Assembly (NCBI GenBank): GCA_007258455.2
Contig: VDFB02344245.1
Coordinates: 49,267 to 113,266, forward strand
Source: Sequoia sempervirens
Taxonomy: Eukaryota > Streptophyta > Pinopsida > Cupressales > Cupressaceae
DNA length: 64,000 nucleotides
Direction of reading: 5' to 3'
The notes below the pieces were generated by a model, which saw nothing but the letters and a program-made list of their open reading frames with translations, did not search any database and was not told the origin of the DNA. This document shows positions 1 through 12,789 of the stretch, in pieces. Both the position numbers and the translations under genes were made by a program. The stretch's first letter is position 1. The number at the start of each line of letters is the position of its first letter.

Positions 1-159
1 CATATAAGTAATCACTCAATAATTTTGTTATGATCACACACTTATTGTCTTCATGTGCTTCACTTATTCTAATTTGGTGCATTCACTCTTTCACCCTTTT
101 TACTACCACACACTTTTCGATCTCTATATCCTTATTTTTTCCTTTCTTCTTTCTGGATG

Positions 160-180
160 CACACACACACACACACACAT
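160..180. repeat. (CA)n microsatellite
   Basis: A run of about ten CA dinucleotides leads into an ATATGTATAT stretch. The surrounding 1-780 is AT-rich with no coding signal that I can support. Confidence 0.8.
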
Positions 181-787
181 ATGTATATCTTACTTATCAA
201 CTAGGTTGGCCATGTATAAGATTAACACATTTCTTATGTCATCCAAAATATCCATAGGACATAATTACTCTACATAAAGTATTGCACACACTAAGTTTCC
301 CAAGATCTTCAAATAGTAGAATTATAACTTGTTGCACGGTAGGAACCAAACCACATATAATGGTCATCTTCAATGGAAAATAACTTCCAGTAAGCAACTC
401 ATGCATACAATATTGTGATGACATAGATGAAAACCTACTAACATTAATGAGAACCATTTGATGCAAACTTCAACTTCCAACACAAAAAAAGAGTACTTAT
501 GATGAAGAAGTTTGAAAATTTTCCTTTGAGAAGGAGTGTTCTTTTTAATGGTCTTGTTGATGAAAGAGATCTTTTAAAAGGATTCCTTGATGATAGAATA
601 ATTTGCAAAAAAAATCATCCTTTTCAAATAGAACTTGTCCCTTTGCATGGGCCCGTTGTAATCATCAAGGATTCTTGAGCAACCCCTTTGAAAAAAAATT
701 CTTCAATTTCTTGCTTTATGATATGTAGGTCTGCTTTGGACTCTTTTTCCTAACATTTTTTTTTTGTAGCTTAACATGTTTCTTTGT

Positions 788-1170
788 AGGACCGAGCACC
801 TGTAAAGACTCTTTTACTATCAAGCTTGCAGGACCAAGCACCTATACAGTCACTTTTACTATCAAGCTTATAGGACCAAGAACCTCGTCAATCTTGCCTT
901 GCAGGATCGAGCACCTATAAGGGCCTTTCTATTCAACTCTTAAGGACCAAGCACTTGTAAAGTCCTTTCATGTCAAAGCCATATAGGACTGGGAACCTAT
1001 GAAGCTTTTCCTTCCTATAGGACTAAGAACCTATAGGACCCTTGTTCAATTTCTACAGGACTAAGAACTTGTAGAGCCTTTTTTCAACTTCTACATGATT
1101 GAGTACCTATGGAGCCATCTATCTCTTTCACATCAAGGTTGCCATGTGGGACCAATAACCTATAGAGCTA
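788..1170 (+). repeat. Degenerate ~40-bp minisatellite (GGACCAAGCACCTATA motif)
   Basis: About ten diverged copies of a unit built on 'aggaccaagcacctata' start near 788, 830, 871, 903, 943, 985, 1020, 1056, 1095 and 1148, spaced 32-53 bp apart. The intervening text is partly shared too ('cttttactatcaagctt' occurs twice). Every copy carries substitutions and stops fall in all frames, so it is not coding. It is probably an old minisatellite or the leader repeat of a decayed retroelement. Confidence 0.7.
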
Positions 1171-1180
1171 CCTCTACATG

Positions 1181-4100
1181 TCTAGTTGTGCCAAATCAAT
1201 GATTTGCTTCCTCAATGGTTAAGGTATATTCTCTTTAACCTCTTTCTACTTTACCTCACATTCACACTAACACACATCCTCACTAAAGTGGCAAAAAAAT
1301 GTAATGTAGCAATGCTTGGGTGCTCAAAAAAAGAATGGGGTGATTTTCTAGAATAGGAGGGTTCATTAAAACCCATTAATGGGTTTGCTCAAACCCCTAA
1401 TTGGCCTTTTTCTTAAATAAAATAATAGTATTGTTTTTTTTTAATGTTATTTTAAGAGAGTTCTAGTAAACCCCCTTCTAGAAGACCCCCTTCACTTGAA
1501 GGGTGGTTGGATAGAACCCCCTTTTTCCCCTTGCCCCCCTCCATCTACAATTTTATGCATAATTTTGGGTTTTGAGGCTCATATTAATGAACAAAATGGA
1601 ATTGACTTGGCAAACCCAATTGGAGGATTATAGTCCCTTAAATGAGCTCTCCATCGAGTATATTTTTAGTATATTTTGGTTTTATTACTTATTCTTTTAG
1701 TTGAATTAAACATAGGTTTTTCACAAAAAATCAAGATTTTTATTTTGCACGTGAAAAAATAGTAGATTATTAAAAAAAAATCTAAAAAATATCTAGGTTC
1801 TTGGTATTCATATCCTTCATCCAACAAAAATAAAATAAAATTTGATACATAAAAAAGGTTGTGCTATAAATAAACCTATGTCTAAATTGAAATTGGTTTG
1901 ACTTCAAAACTTAATTAAGAAAAAACTATTCAATAAAACACTATGAAACCAAATGAAGGAGCTAGATATCATATAGTTACAAATCTAAATTTCAAAAATT
2001 AGAATTTTATCCTTCATAGAAAAAAATTTGTGTTATATAGTACACATCACTCTTTAAAAATGGTGTTTACTATTAAAAACTAGTTATCAAAGGAGATGGA
2101 AAAAGAAATGTAATTTGATTCCAAAAGTTTTTAAAAATATATATTTAGTATCTACAAACAAAATTTCACAAATCACTAGTTTACATCATCTTCAAATTCC
2201 TCATGGTTAGTAGCTATAGATGTCTGAAAGTGAAGATTTAGTTAAAAAAAATTAGTTCAATATCAAGTTTGGCCAAAAAGTGTAACACACTATTGTGGGA
2301 TCACCCATAACCCTTACCTTAGAAAATGTAAATCTGATGATATAAATTCCACCTTTTCCACCCTTTTCCATCCACCTAGGTGCATCATTTTACATCAATG
2401 AAGGAATATTTTTCAAGGACACATGTGCACCACACAGATGTCCACATGCCACAATACCATCCTGACATGATTCCTGCCTCTAAAATCTATAAATGCATTA
2501 CATTTCTCCATTGGTGGTGAAGTGTAACATTTCTTGCTTCCTTGACTGATGAATTTTAACCCTTCTACCCCACTTTTTTCCATTCAAACGCTTTCACTTT
2601 CATTCATTCATTCCTTCTTCACACTCTTCTCCAATTTCAAGCTTCTTCACTCTTAGCTCCATTTTTTCATTCTCAATCTTCTACATCACTATCTTCTTGG
2701 TTGCAAGTTGTTTCTCTTGGATCCTACACCACATTTGTTGTGATAATTTTGTTGTTGGAGGATTCACAAATATTCTCCTAGCACTACTTTCCTTGAGCAT
2801 TCATAGTTGTGAAGGTGATATTGTCCATCACTATTTTCTCTTTGTATCAATTTTTTACTATGTAGCGTACTTTTTGTTGGTGCTTTCTCTTACTACTTCC
2901 ACTTCCTTTCTATCTCTTTAATATTTTCTGTATTCTATGGCTATCTGGCTGTCCATGGAGGTGGGAACACCAAAGCGGGGGACTAACTAAGGTAGTCCTC
3001 TAAACGCAACCCCAACATTTTTTTTGTCTCCACGTGTGTGGATGTGTATGAGTGGAGCTATTTGAAGATTCATTTTAGGGGTGGACATGTCTAATTTATC
3101 ACGCACTCTTTGTCTGTTCTAGCATAACTTTCCTCTTGTTACACTTTCAATTCTATACTTTCTAGTATTCTTTCGTCACATAAAACATCTTATAGTCAGG
3201 TAGTTAGTAGGCTTTGTTTCAAGTTTCATCTTGTTTTTTAGACCTCTATTTGTACAAATGCTAGCACACCTTTGAGATGCCAATGCACTATGCTTCTAGT
3301 CCATTATCTACACTACCATCCTCAACAATGAGTTATTTGGGTAGTACACTGAACCCTTGAAACCAACTCTTTTGACCCTATGAACAACTAGTTTAGTGGA
3401 AAGAAAGTGGTAGGTCACATGTTCTTCCTTTTCAGCCTCAATACCTTGTTTCTTCCAATTTATTTAGCAAGATTGAGGTAGTTTAGGGCAGCCCATTGCT
3501 TAGGACTCTCTCGTGACCTAGAGTGCTGAGGTGGAAAGTTCCCCTTCTCTAGAACATAAAAAATAAAATAAATTGAATAATCAAGATCGAGATTAGAAAA
3601 TAATAGAAATAATCAATTGTTCATCCTCTTTAGTGATCCCACAATCATACAACTATAGTCTTAGAGAATTGAGCTTAGTGATGAAGCCTTGGATATTATC
3701 AATATATGAAGGATTAGGAATCATAAGTTCATTATGCAACTGAAATTTCCTTATTTCATCTAGATAACCAAAGACACTCTCTAATGTAGTCTAGATTTTA
3801 TTACAATGTGTACAAGATGCAACATGATATTTAACATCTCGAGAAATGCACAAAATTAGAGTACCTTGAGGGCTTCATCCCTTCTTTGAAACATTTTTTT
3901 TTTGTTCATAGCTCTTGTGGGTTTTTGATCTACATGCCAAGTGTGATTCTTTGCAACTTCAATTTTAACAAGAAAACCCCCATTTGTGATTTCCATTCAT
4001 GATAGTTATATGGAGTAAGAAGTATAACTTTTGGAAAATCCATGATAAAATAAAAAAATTACAATATTGTCCTAAGAATAAAATATCCCTCACTTGATAC

Positions 4101-7100
4101 AAAAAACCCTTTGTGTCAAATAAAATACCACCTTTTTGTAAAGTTATGCCAAATACCAATCTATGCTCAAACTAAAAATTTGAAATTATAGCAATAAATA
4201 TAAACAAAGTGCATGTACAAACCTAAAGTTCTCCTTAATACCTTCATGATATTGCAAGAATCAAGAAAAATAGAATTTGGAGGAACTCCTTATGATCTCA
4301 AAGGTTGAAAAACAAGATCTAACTTCAAGTTGAAAAAATAGGCATCAAACAACAAAATCTGAAAAAATCACCTACACCACTAGAAAATTAATAAAGCTAG
4401 CTTTCTATTGATATCTCATAACTCTTGAATCAAAATCTATAGAAATTTGAAAAAATACCCTATTAAGGCTATAAGGGATAAAATCAAGGGCCTGGGGACT
4501 CGCTCTTGGTCACCCATATGACCACGACTTGCATTAGCAAAAAAGAAATTACCCTATCCATAGGCAAGAATGGGACAATGTTCTCAGGAGGAGCCACCTG
4601 CCAATGGAAGTGGATGAAGGAGCCATCTAGGTGATGAGCTACTTGCACCACTCAAGGGTTAATCCCTAGGTGTAGGTCATGATATTTCCGACTCAAAACG
4701 ATGGGATTAGAAAAAAAAATTCTAAATTTTTTTATTTTTAAATATTTAAATTAAAAAAATATATTGAGATATGATCTAACAAACTCATACTTTTCGACGT
4801 ATTGCAAAATAATTTACACAATGCGTAGAGGTGATGCCAACATAAAGAATTTTTTTTGTAGAATATGCTATATTCCTCAAAACATGCCATATTCCTTAGA
4901 ATATGCCAGTAATTCTAGACCTGCTAGTGCTTGTGTACAAACCATACAAACGAAAATGGAAATGGAGTAGGAAAAACATCTAAGGTCTTGGGGAGAAAGT
5001 GTCTAAAATTTTCAATTTTACAATCAATCCTCAATTTTTTGTGCCTTATGGACATGATGGCGGGGTCACATTTGGCCCAAAGAAAATTTTAGCTACCTCT
5101 AGGACTTGAAAAATTTAACCCTACTTGAAACCCTCATAGATTTGAAAAAACAAAAGGAAACCATGACTTTATTTGATGTCCTAGCTTTAATCATGAGGTC
5201 CTTAAAACCCAAAACTATAGCTAGAAATTTTTTATGCACAAATAACCCTCATATTTGGGAAGGAAGCTGCAACTTTAGAGCTCTAATACCATGTAGGAGC
5301 TAATGGTGAACTCCCAACACCCTAGGAACAACTGGGTATGTGCAGGATCATCATGGAAAAAACAAGCCCTTAAATGGCAAAAAATTCAGAAAAATCAGAG
5401 TTATGCAACTTGACGTAAAAATTTGAATAAGTTATCTATATTATTTCAAAAATATGTAAGGATAGAATATGTAGAAAATTGAATGTAGTTTCTAAAATAC
5501 TAGGTTTGTTTTAAAAAAAATAAAATCCTATTTGGTGAAAATTTGAAATTTCAATGCAGTAGTACTTAAATTTCAGGGAAAAAATAAGAAGTTGGTGTCT
5601 GTCTAACCACCCTGACCACAATAAAATGATAATATTTTTTTATAAGATTTTAGATGTAAGTAGAGGACTCATGTCCCAATGTGATGCATATTTTTTTGTA
5701 ATTTTTTTCCAAGTAAATAATTAATTATGATTTTTATTACAACTTTTAAAAAATATAAAAAAATCATATGTATGACCACCTTAACTTAGTCAAAACTTCA
5801 TGAAATTCAATTTTCCTTTTTTTAATCCTATAGTATGCGAAGCATAGAATGTGACGCATGTTTTGAATTCAAAAAATGTGATATCGTTTGAAAGCTATAG
5901 ATGTTTTTCAATCAGTCTATCAATCAAGACTTTAGTCATAATTTGAATAAAAAATGAATAATAATTACTTATTTAATTCAAAGTAAAGAGTAATTTATAT
6001 TAGTAGAAAGCTGAGAATCTCCTTTAAAAACCCTTTTCGTTTCATCGATTTTGGGTAAAAAAAAGTCATTAGCCACATACCCATCATATTGCCACTTTTT
6101 GGCCCATCATGATCCTATACATACCCAACTACAAGATTAGAATATCTTCCATAAGAGAGAAAATGAAAAGAATAGCTTGCTTGGTTATTGATTTAAGATT
6201 GGTTCAATATTTATATAATAGGCCTTTCTTATAAAGGAAAGGTGAGAGATAGGATTGGATAAGATTGTGACATTTTTTTTAATCTTGTGTTATGAGACAA
6301 CTAACTTGACAAAAAATTCAAAACATAAGATATGATAAGATCTTATCTAGACAACTAAGACATCTAGGACACCTAGGACTTAACATGTGAATAAGTCTCA
6401 TACGAAGACTTGGCTAGGTACAAGACCTTATTCACACCAACAATATAGACATAGACACTTGTACCAGTCATGTGCTGGGGAGAACCCCCTCCCCACAAGC
6501 TTGTGTAGGCATGTGGAGTGTGTGGGCTTTTCCCCCCACCCCTACTCACAAGCACATGACTTTATGGGGAGGGTTGTAGATGTCCCAAAATCCATTTGCT
6601 ATGTTTTATGTTTAAAAACTAATGTAACTAGAAAAAGGCATAAATATTATATGGCCCACAACTTTATTTTATAAATAGTGTTTCATATTAAAAAAGTGTT
6701 ATATACTATGCATAATATATATATATATATAAACCCAATAATATATATCTGCACATATATATTACTTATACACTTGAAATGGGAGGAGTAAATAGCTTCC
6801 TTCCTCCCTCATCCTTTAGCTCTTTCCTCAATTTGTGTAGAGATAAATGGGAAATAGAGAAAGAGAGAGTACTTCTAAATACTCACTTAGCAGTTACTTG
6901 TGTTGTCCTAATGGTTAGGGCTCAGTAAGTGAGTTAAAGATAAATCATACTCTTTTAAGTTGGATAAATTTTATGTACCTTAGTATATTGCAATCTTTAG
7001 GAAAAATTATAAATTATTAATATTGTACAAATTATTGTTTTAGTTTTAAGTGGATGACAATTAATTAAATAAAAAATCAAAATTTAATTATAATTTAATT

Positions 7101-10100
7101 TAATTTCAAAATTGAATTTAAAGAAAAAATTTAAAACAACAATCGAAGAGTTAGAAAATTCCACATTTAATTTCATTTTACTTAAGCTAATTGCTTTAGT
7201 AACTTAGTGAACTTATGTTATAGTGAATATTTACTTAGAAATTAGTATATTTATTCATTGTAATCAATTATAAAATTGTGGTTAGTTTATTTAATTATGA
7301 TTCACTATGTTTTAAATGTTTCTTTAATTAGATTAACATTTCAAAATTAAACATAGGTACTTTAGTTAGGAATTAGTTGTTCATAGGAACTAGGTCTAGG
7401 ACTAGAGACTCAACAAAATCACTTCCACTTAGAAACCTAGAAGAAATGTACCTTGAGGAGCCCCTCCCTTGAGGTGTTCTACATAGGGATGCCGAAAACC
7501 ATAAAAGGTTACCCTCATGATTGTAAGGTTTTCATAAATGGTTTCACAACACTCACTTTTCTAATCCCTTTCCTCACCACATGTGACATGATTGTGGTGA
7601 CATTGCACACATTACACTATCATGTTGAGCATGGTAGAAATAGATGGATAATGTTCAAAGAAAATAATTTGTTGGTTCATACTTTATGTTCATGTTCAAA
7701 AATGTCCATGAAAGATATAAATTTTATCATTTATCACATTTTTTTTTTCTTAGCCACATTTAAACAAAATAAGCAAGCAAATTCACTAGCAAAAACTAAT
7801 ATGATGTTTTTAAATCGCTATAAAATTATTTTATTTTCAAAATTGACACATAGTCACTAATTTGTATAATTTTTAGGGGGTTTTCTTAGAATCACTACCA
7901 CATTATTATTCTTTCAATATCATACGTAGATTTGGCAAAAAAAATCAATAATGTGAACATAATTTGAAAATAATTGTCATGATTTATTTTCTAAAATTAA
8001 CATGTATTCGCTACAAAATAGTTACCTTGGCCTAAGATTCACTAGGATTTTGTATATACTTTTAGGACAATTTCTTAAATTTATCCCTAAAGTGGGGTCC
8101 TATACTTCATTAAGATTGATACAGAAAGTGGATATCACCAAATTTGGATAAAAGAGGGTGACAAATGAAAGATAATTTTGAGAAAAAAAGAATATAAGTA
8201 GCTAGTGATGTCATTTAGATTGATGAATTCATTGAATATTTTAATGAGTCTCATGAATGAGATATTGAATTTTTTGATAAAATAAGAATCATTTATAGGG
8301 TGTTGTACCCTTCACACAAAAATCCAAAAGGGAAAAAAAAAGCTAGTTCAAACTAGAACATGAACTAGCAGAAAAAAAAAATAGAAACAACTGATCGATA
8401 GCTGTAGAATAGAAAATAAGGATTAGACAACCCTAGAACTAGAGGGAACTAATTTGACTCCCTGAACCTAAGGCCATGAAGAAGTAATGGATTTGGGGAG
8501 TCCCTTATTCTTCCTCAGCACAACCAACTAGGAAGACTCAAAATTGAAATCCATCAAGTGAGGTGAGGGGAGCAGATCCACAACAGCCACCCCAAGTGAG
8601 GAGACACCACACAATGAGGGAGCGGACAACAAAGATGAGGAGACAAGAGCTATCAAAGAACCAATAGAGTTGTTCAATGAGGGATGAGCAGGTTTCGATT
8701 AAACAACGATAGAAGATCGAAACAACAAAGGTTCTGTGGAAGGGATAACCGGAAGAGGATCCTGGAAAGACTTTGACTCTATGGGAGAAATAGTCAAGGA
8801 AGGGTCGCCCTCCTCAGAGGAACAATCCGAAGAGGTAGATCCAACCGTGAGATGGTCTGAGAGAGTATTCTTCCACCAAGTAGCAACGCCCTTGGGGCAA
8901 GTAAGAGGGCAACTAGATATTAATTTTTGTTCTATCATAGTCCATTTTGTACCCTATTTTTACTCTGATATTATTTTGATTCACATGATTCACATATGAA
9001 TATGTTAGTTGACTATTGATTTTAAAAATGATGATTAATGATGTTTAATAATATGAGATTTCCATGCTTACTCTAATTAGTCACTATAAATTATTGTGCA
9101 GGTTGTTTCATTTAAAGAGTTTGGATTAATGTTGATGGTAACCTCAATTATTAGTTGATAATTTATATTAAAATAATAATTGTCTAAAATAATTGGGCTG
9201 AATAAATTAGACATAATAAATGCAATATCAATTAAGATGATAATATTAGATTTAATTTGGGCTATCTAAAATGTTGATTTTGAGTTAGATATGAATAGTA
9301 GACTTATACAATCCATTTTAACTAATGTTTTTAGTATGAACAAGTGAATAGTGTAGCTTAATATTATTGTGCTTGGGTTATAAATCACTATATTAATTTT
9401 TTGGGTTTCAAGAATGCAAATGTCAATATTCTATCATTCTCTTTTTGTATGTGATATTATGAAAATATTGGATTTTGTGCATCAAAATGAGTAACAATTC
9501 TATATTATAATTGGTGTTTTTCTATTGCATTTGATCTTGTTGCTATCAAGGTGTTGATTGAAGTAATGTTCCCTTGCATATTTACTCTTACAATAGAAAA
9601 AGTCTAAGATGTGGCTAGAATGAGTTTGCAAACAAAGGACAGGTTTGTAGTTACATATTTGTCCAAAACTTGTGATATTATTCTTTAACTAAGTAGAGAT
9701 CAAGCACAACATTAGAGGTGTTTATTAGAGTTGACTTTCTTAGACAAAACATCAACACTTTCAAGGTCTTCATTAATTGTCTCCATTCTTGAGTCATATA
9801 GCTAAATATTCTTTTCTCCTTTATTCTTTTTTTAACTGTTACAAGTATACATATAGATTAAACTTGCACTAATTTTTTTTTTTTAAATATTATAAATATG
9901 CATATAGATTAAATTTGCACCAATTCATTATCTTTAATTGAAATTTATAATTACTTATATAAACATTTTATCAGATTTAACATAAATTAAACTTGAAAAA
10001 TATGTTTTCCTTTTCAATATTTATATTAATTAAATCAAAACTGGATGAGCGCATTTAAAAACCTAAACACTTAATAAGTTTTTTATATATCAGAAAAACA

Positions 10101-10298
10101 TAGTATTGTTTAATTATAATGAACATATGCTAATCAATACTCTTTAATAGACATTTTTTTATCATTTTATATGCATAATCGGGTATACAGTTTTATTGAG
10201 AACGTTGGAGTTGGCATGCTGTTTGTAAGCAGGCAATACTATAGTTATTAGTGCATACATATCAGAATATGGAGGGGAAAAGTGCAATCCGGTATATT
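1181..10298. other. Long AT-rich stretch without a supportable gene
   Basis: Only short open frames occur here (up to 135 codons at 7453-7860). None shows a domain, a recurring motif or coding-like composition. Local features are an 18-bp perfect palindrome at 1369-1386, a T/C-rich stretch at 2540-2930, an (AT)n run near 6715-6732, and a small GC-rich inverted repeat at 6466-6561 with ends gtcatgtgct/agcacatgac. The AT-rich composition suggests old decayed repeats. A distant TE match could be missed by eye. Confidence 0.5.
5280..5291 (-). other. Possible tRNA-Met primer binding site of a decayed copia element
   Basis: On the minus strand the sequence reads TGGTATTAGAGC, one base from the classical initiator-tRNA-Met PBS TGGTATCAGAGC. 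It is preceded by ...CTCCTACA, as expected where an LTR ending in CA meets the PBS. I found neither a matching second LTR nor a gag ORF downstream, so this is an isolated relic at best. Confidence 0.3.
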
Positions 10299-10903
10299 TC
10301 AACCTGTAAAGTTCACAGGGTAAACCGGTGTTTTATCAGGCTGAAAGAGTCCAAAGTGCTTCTCGGTGGGGTCACCAGACTTCAAATCTTCATTAAACAT
10401 GGCAAACACAAAACCCTCCATGGCCTGGTTAGGCCTCCTGGGAGTCCCTTTCCCAGACAAAATATGCTGGATAAAGTTATTGTTGTAATTACATGCATTG
10501 ATTATAGTTGCACCGCCATTAGCATTCCCATCAGAAGGCCACCCAGTTTCTGTAATAACAACAGGAATGTCAGAATGACCCAAGGCTTCCATGGCGTAAA
10601 TGAGAGAATCCACCATTGCATCAAACAAGTTCGTGTACCCCACTCCATTGGGGGTCTGGTTTTGAAACAGGGCATAAGCCAAAGGAATGTCTGTGGGATT
10701 AGAGAGATGGGCAAAATAGGGGTATACATCTGCCATGAAGGGGGAATTTGTCTGTGAAAGGAAGTTCAAGATGGACTGCATGATAGCGGTGATATCAGGG
10801 CTGAAGGTTCCTGCAGAGGGAGGATAAGAATTGTTAAGAACAGTCATTTTCATTGTTGTAGACACCTTGATTTGGTCCTGGAGATTCAAGGATTGAAGTG
10901 CTG
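10299..10903 (-). pseudogene. Glucan endo-1,3-beta-glucosidase (GH17), C-terminal part of the split exon
   Basis: This segment encodes about 200 residues of a plant GH17 beta-1,3-glucanase (PR-2 type), which hydrolyses (1->3)-beta-glucan in the apoplast. It is open from the copia junction to the stop at 10299. It carries the GH17 signature VVITETGWPSDG with the nucleophile Glu, and the conserved C-terminal block FNEDLKSGDPTEKHFGLF, which ends at ...VYPVNFTG. There is no C-terminal extension or GPI signal, so the ancestral enzyme was probably a secreted short-form glucanase. The N-terminal half lies at 15940-16297, on the far side of the inserted copia element. No stop or frameshift is visible within either half, so the insertion is the only visible lesion. 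Confidence 0.9.
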
Positions 10904-11363
10904 TGTTAGTTGTGAAGGCTAAATTTATCTTCAAGTGGGAGAATGTTAGTTTTCTGAAGACTAAATTTAAAAATCAAGAAACTTCTATTTCGAATTAAGA
11001 AAAATCTAATTCGAATAGAAATCAAGAAACTTCTATTTCGAATTAAGAAAAATCTAATTCGAATAGAAACTCCTCGTATTATCCAGAAACTTCTTCTTTC
11101 GAAAGCTTTTTATAAATATGTCAATATTTATCTCTCATATGGATTATTGATGAAGTATGATTTTTGAAAAGCTCCTGATGAAAAAGATTTTCTGAGATAA
11201 TAAAAGCTATTGATCCTTGCCCCGTGGTTTTTCCTCCACATTGGAGGTTTTCCACGTAATCTCTGTGTTATTATCAATGTCTTATTTGCTGTCTACTTTA
11301 TTTACTGTGTTTTAATTTTATTGCTGCTGTTATTATTTTTATTTTGGTTTAAATTACATAACA
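10904..11363 (+). repeat. 5' LTR of copia element
   Basis: This 460-bp LTR has TG...CA ends. It contains two tandem copies of a ~46-bp block (AATCAAGAAACTTCTATTTC...) near 10972-11066. About 40 bp from its left edge there is an internal copy of the PPT plus LTR start (CAAGTGGGAGAATGTTAGTT). A TATA-like TTTTTATAAATATG occurs near 11107-11120. Confidence 0.95.
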
Positions 11364-11365
11364 AC

Positions 11366-11377
11366 TGGTATCAGAGC
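11366..11377 (+). other. Primer binding site, tRNA-iMet
   Basis: TGGTATCAGAGC lies 2 nt after the 5' LTR. It is complementary to the 3' end of the plant initiator tRNA-Met, the standard copia primer. Confidence 0.95.
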
Positions 11378-11432
11378 AAAGTTGCTGGAAGATTTGGTGT
11401 GTGTAGGTTTTATTTCTCTTTCATTGAGCAGC

Positions 11433-12014
11433 ATGGAGGTCACAACGAGTGACATGGAGAAGTTATATGGGGCTAATTTTGCCCTATGGAAATCCCAAAT
11501 GGAGGACATATTAATTCTGAAAAATCAGTATTTGCCACTTGAAGGAATATCAAAGAAACCCACAACGATGACAGATGAAGATTGGAAAAAGTTGGATAGA
11601 AAGGCAGTTGCAACCATTCGTCAATATTTGGCTAAAAATGTATATTTTAATGTTGCCGGAGAGAAGACAGCAGCAGAATTATGGAAAAAGCTTCATGATC
11701 TATATGAAAAGAACACAACATCAAATAAAGTTTTTTTGATGAAAAAACTATACAATCTCAAGATGAAGGAGGGTGCTTCTGTAGCAGAACATTTAAATGA
11801 GTTCAACATAATTACTAGTCAGCTTGCCTCTATTAAAATCACTTTGGATGATGAGATTAGAGCCATCTTATTAATGTGTTTAATGCCAGACAGTTGGAAG
11901 AATTTGATCGTAGCTATTAGCACTTCGGCACGTGGAGGAACTCCGAAGTTTGATGATGTCAGTAGTAGTTTAATGAATGAAGAGTTGCGACGTAAATCAA
12001 TGACAGAGAACTAG
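11433..12014 (+). pseudogene. copia Gag (UBN2-type capsid), truncated by stop
   Basis: The likely start MEVTTSDMEKLYGANFALWK lies 56 bp after the PBS. The frame contains the Gag capsid core (LWKKLHDLYEKNTTSNKVFL, then MKEGASVAEHLNEFN, an LTR-copia Gag/UBN2 pattern). It stops at 12012 with a TAG, and more stops follow before the zinc knuckle. In an intact element Gag would continue into the knuckle and protease, so this stop truncates it. Confidence 0.88.
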
Positions 12015-12099
12015 GGAGGAGAAGCCTTAGTCCTAGCTGATCGCGGTAGAAAATTTGATTGAAACTGACAAGGGCATTCGAAGTCAAGAGGAAGATCAA

Positions 12100-12752
12100 A
12101 ATCAAGAAGAGGCAGAATTACCTATTATCATTGCGGCAAATTGGGACACATGAAAAGAGAATGTCGATTTTGGAAGCGAGAGCAAAAGGAACAAAAACCA
12201 GCAAGTGCAAATGAAGATACTACGACTGTTGCATCAGATGGTGAGATATTAATTACTATTTCATATGAGGATGCATGCCTTTGTGCTTCTAATCATGATA
12301 TTGATTGGATTTTAGATTCTGGAGCCTCCTACCATGCTACCCCAAGTAGAGAAAATTTTATTTCTTATAAATATGGTAATTTGGGTAAGGTTCACTTGGG
12401 TAATAATAATTTATGTAATATTGAGGGAGTGGGAGAGGTTTTAATAAAAATAGAAGATGGTTGTAGTTTATTGCTTAAACAGGTCAGGCATGTACCAAAG
12501 CTTGGAATGAATCTAGTTTCAGCTGGAAAGCTAGATGATGAAGGCTTCCATATAGTATTTGGCAAGGGATGCTGGAAAATCGTAAAGGGTTCGCTAGTTA
12601 TTGCAAAGGGGCAGAAAACAGACACTCTTTATACATTAAAGTCAAAGTTGCAAAAGTCAGATATTGCTATTGTTGTAGAGGAGCCTGCAGCAAATTTATG
12701 GCACAAAAGACTTGGACACATGACAAAAAAAAGGCCTAAAAATACTTGCTGA
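12100..12752 (+). pseudogene. copia zinc knuckle, aspartic protease and GAG-pre-integrase region
   Basis: This frame carries a CCHC knuckle whose first Cys is replaced by Tyr (YYHCGKLGHMKREC). Next come the protease active site WILDSGASYHATPSR (D-S-G motif) and the pre-integrase block LWHKRLGHM, which holds the His pair of the integrase HHCC zinc finger. It ends at 12752 after a frameshift in a run of eight A at 12725-12732. The Cys pair FCEHCIMGRQ continues in another frame near 12795. The knuckle mutation and the frameshift are both inactivating. Confidence 0.88.
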
Positions 12753-12789
12753 GCAAAACCTTTCGCCTGGAATAAAAGGTACTAAATTT

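Noticed and set aside
2697..2921. 74-codon hydrophobic ORF as a small membrane protein
   Set aside because: It lies in a T/C-rich stretch that would give hydrophobic residues by chance, and no other support is visible.
6466..6561. Short MITE with gtcatgtgct/agcacatgac ends
   Set aside because: The ends are only 10 bp and no target duplication or second copy is visible.
7453..7860. 135-codon ORF as a gene
   Set aside because: No domain, Phe/Ile/Lys-rich composition typical of AT-rich chance frames, and no splice or promoter context.
8699..8999. Overlapping 79- and 87-codon frames on both strands
   Set aside because: Opposite-strand frames over a locally GC-richer patch. The protein text matches nothing I know and may be a relic of a repeat.
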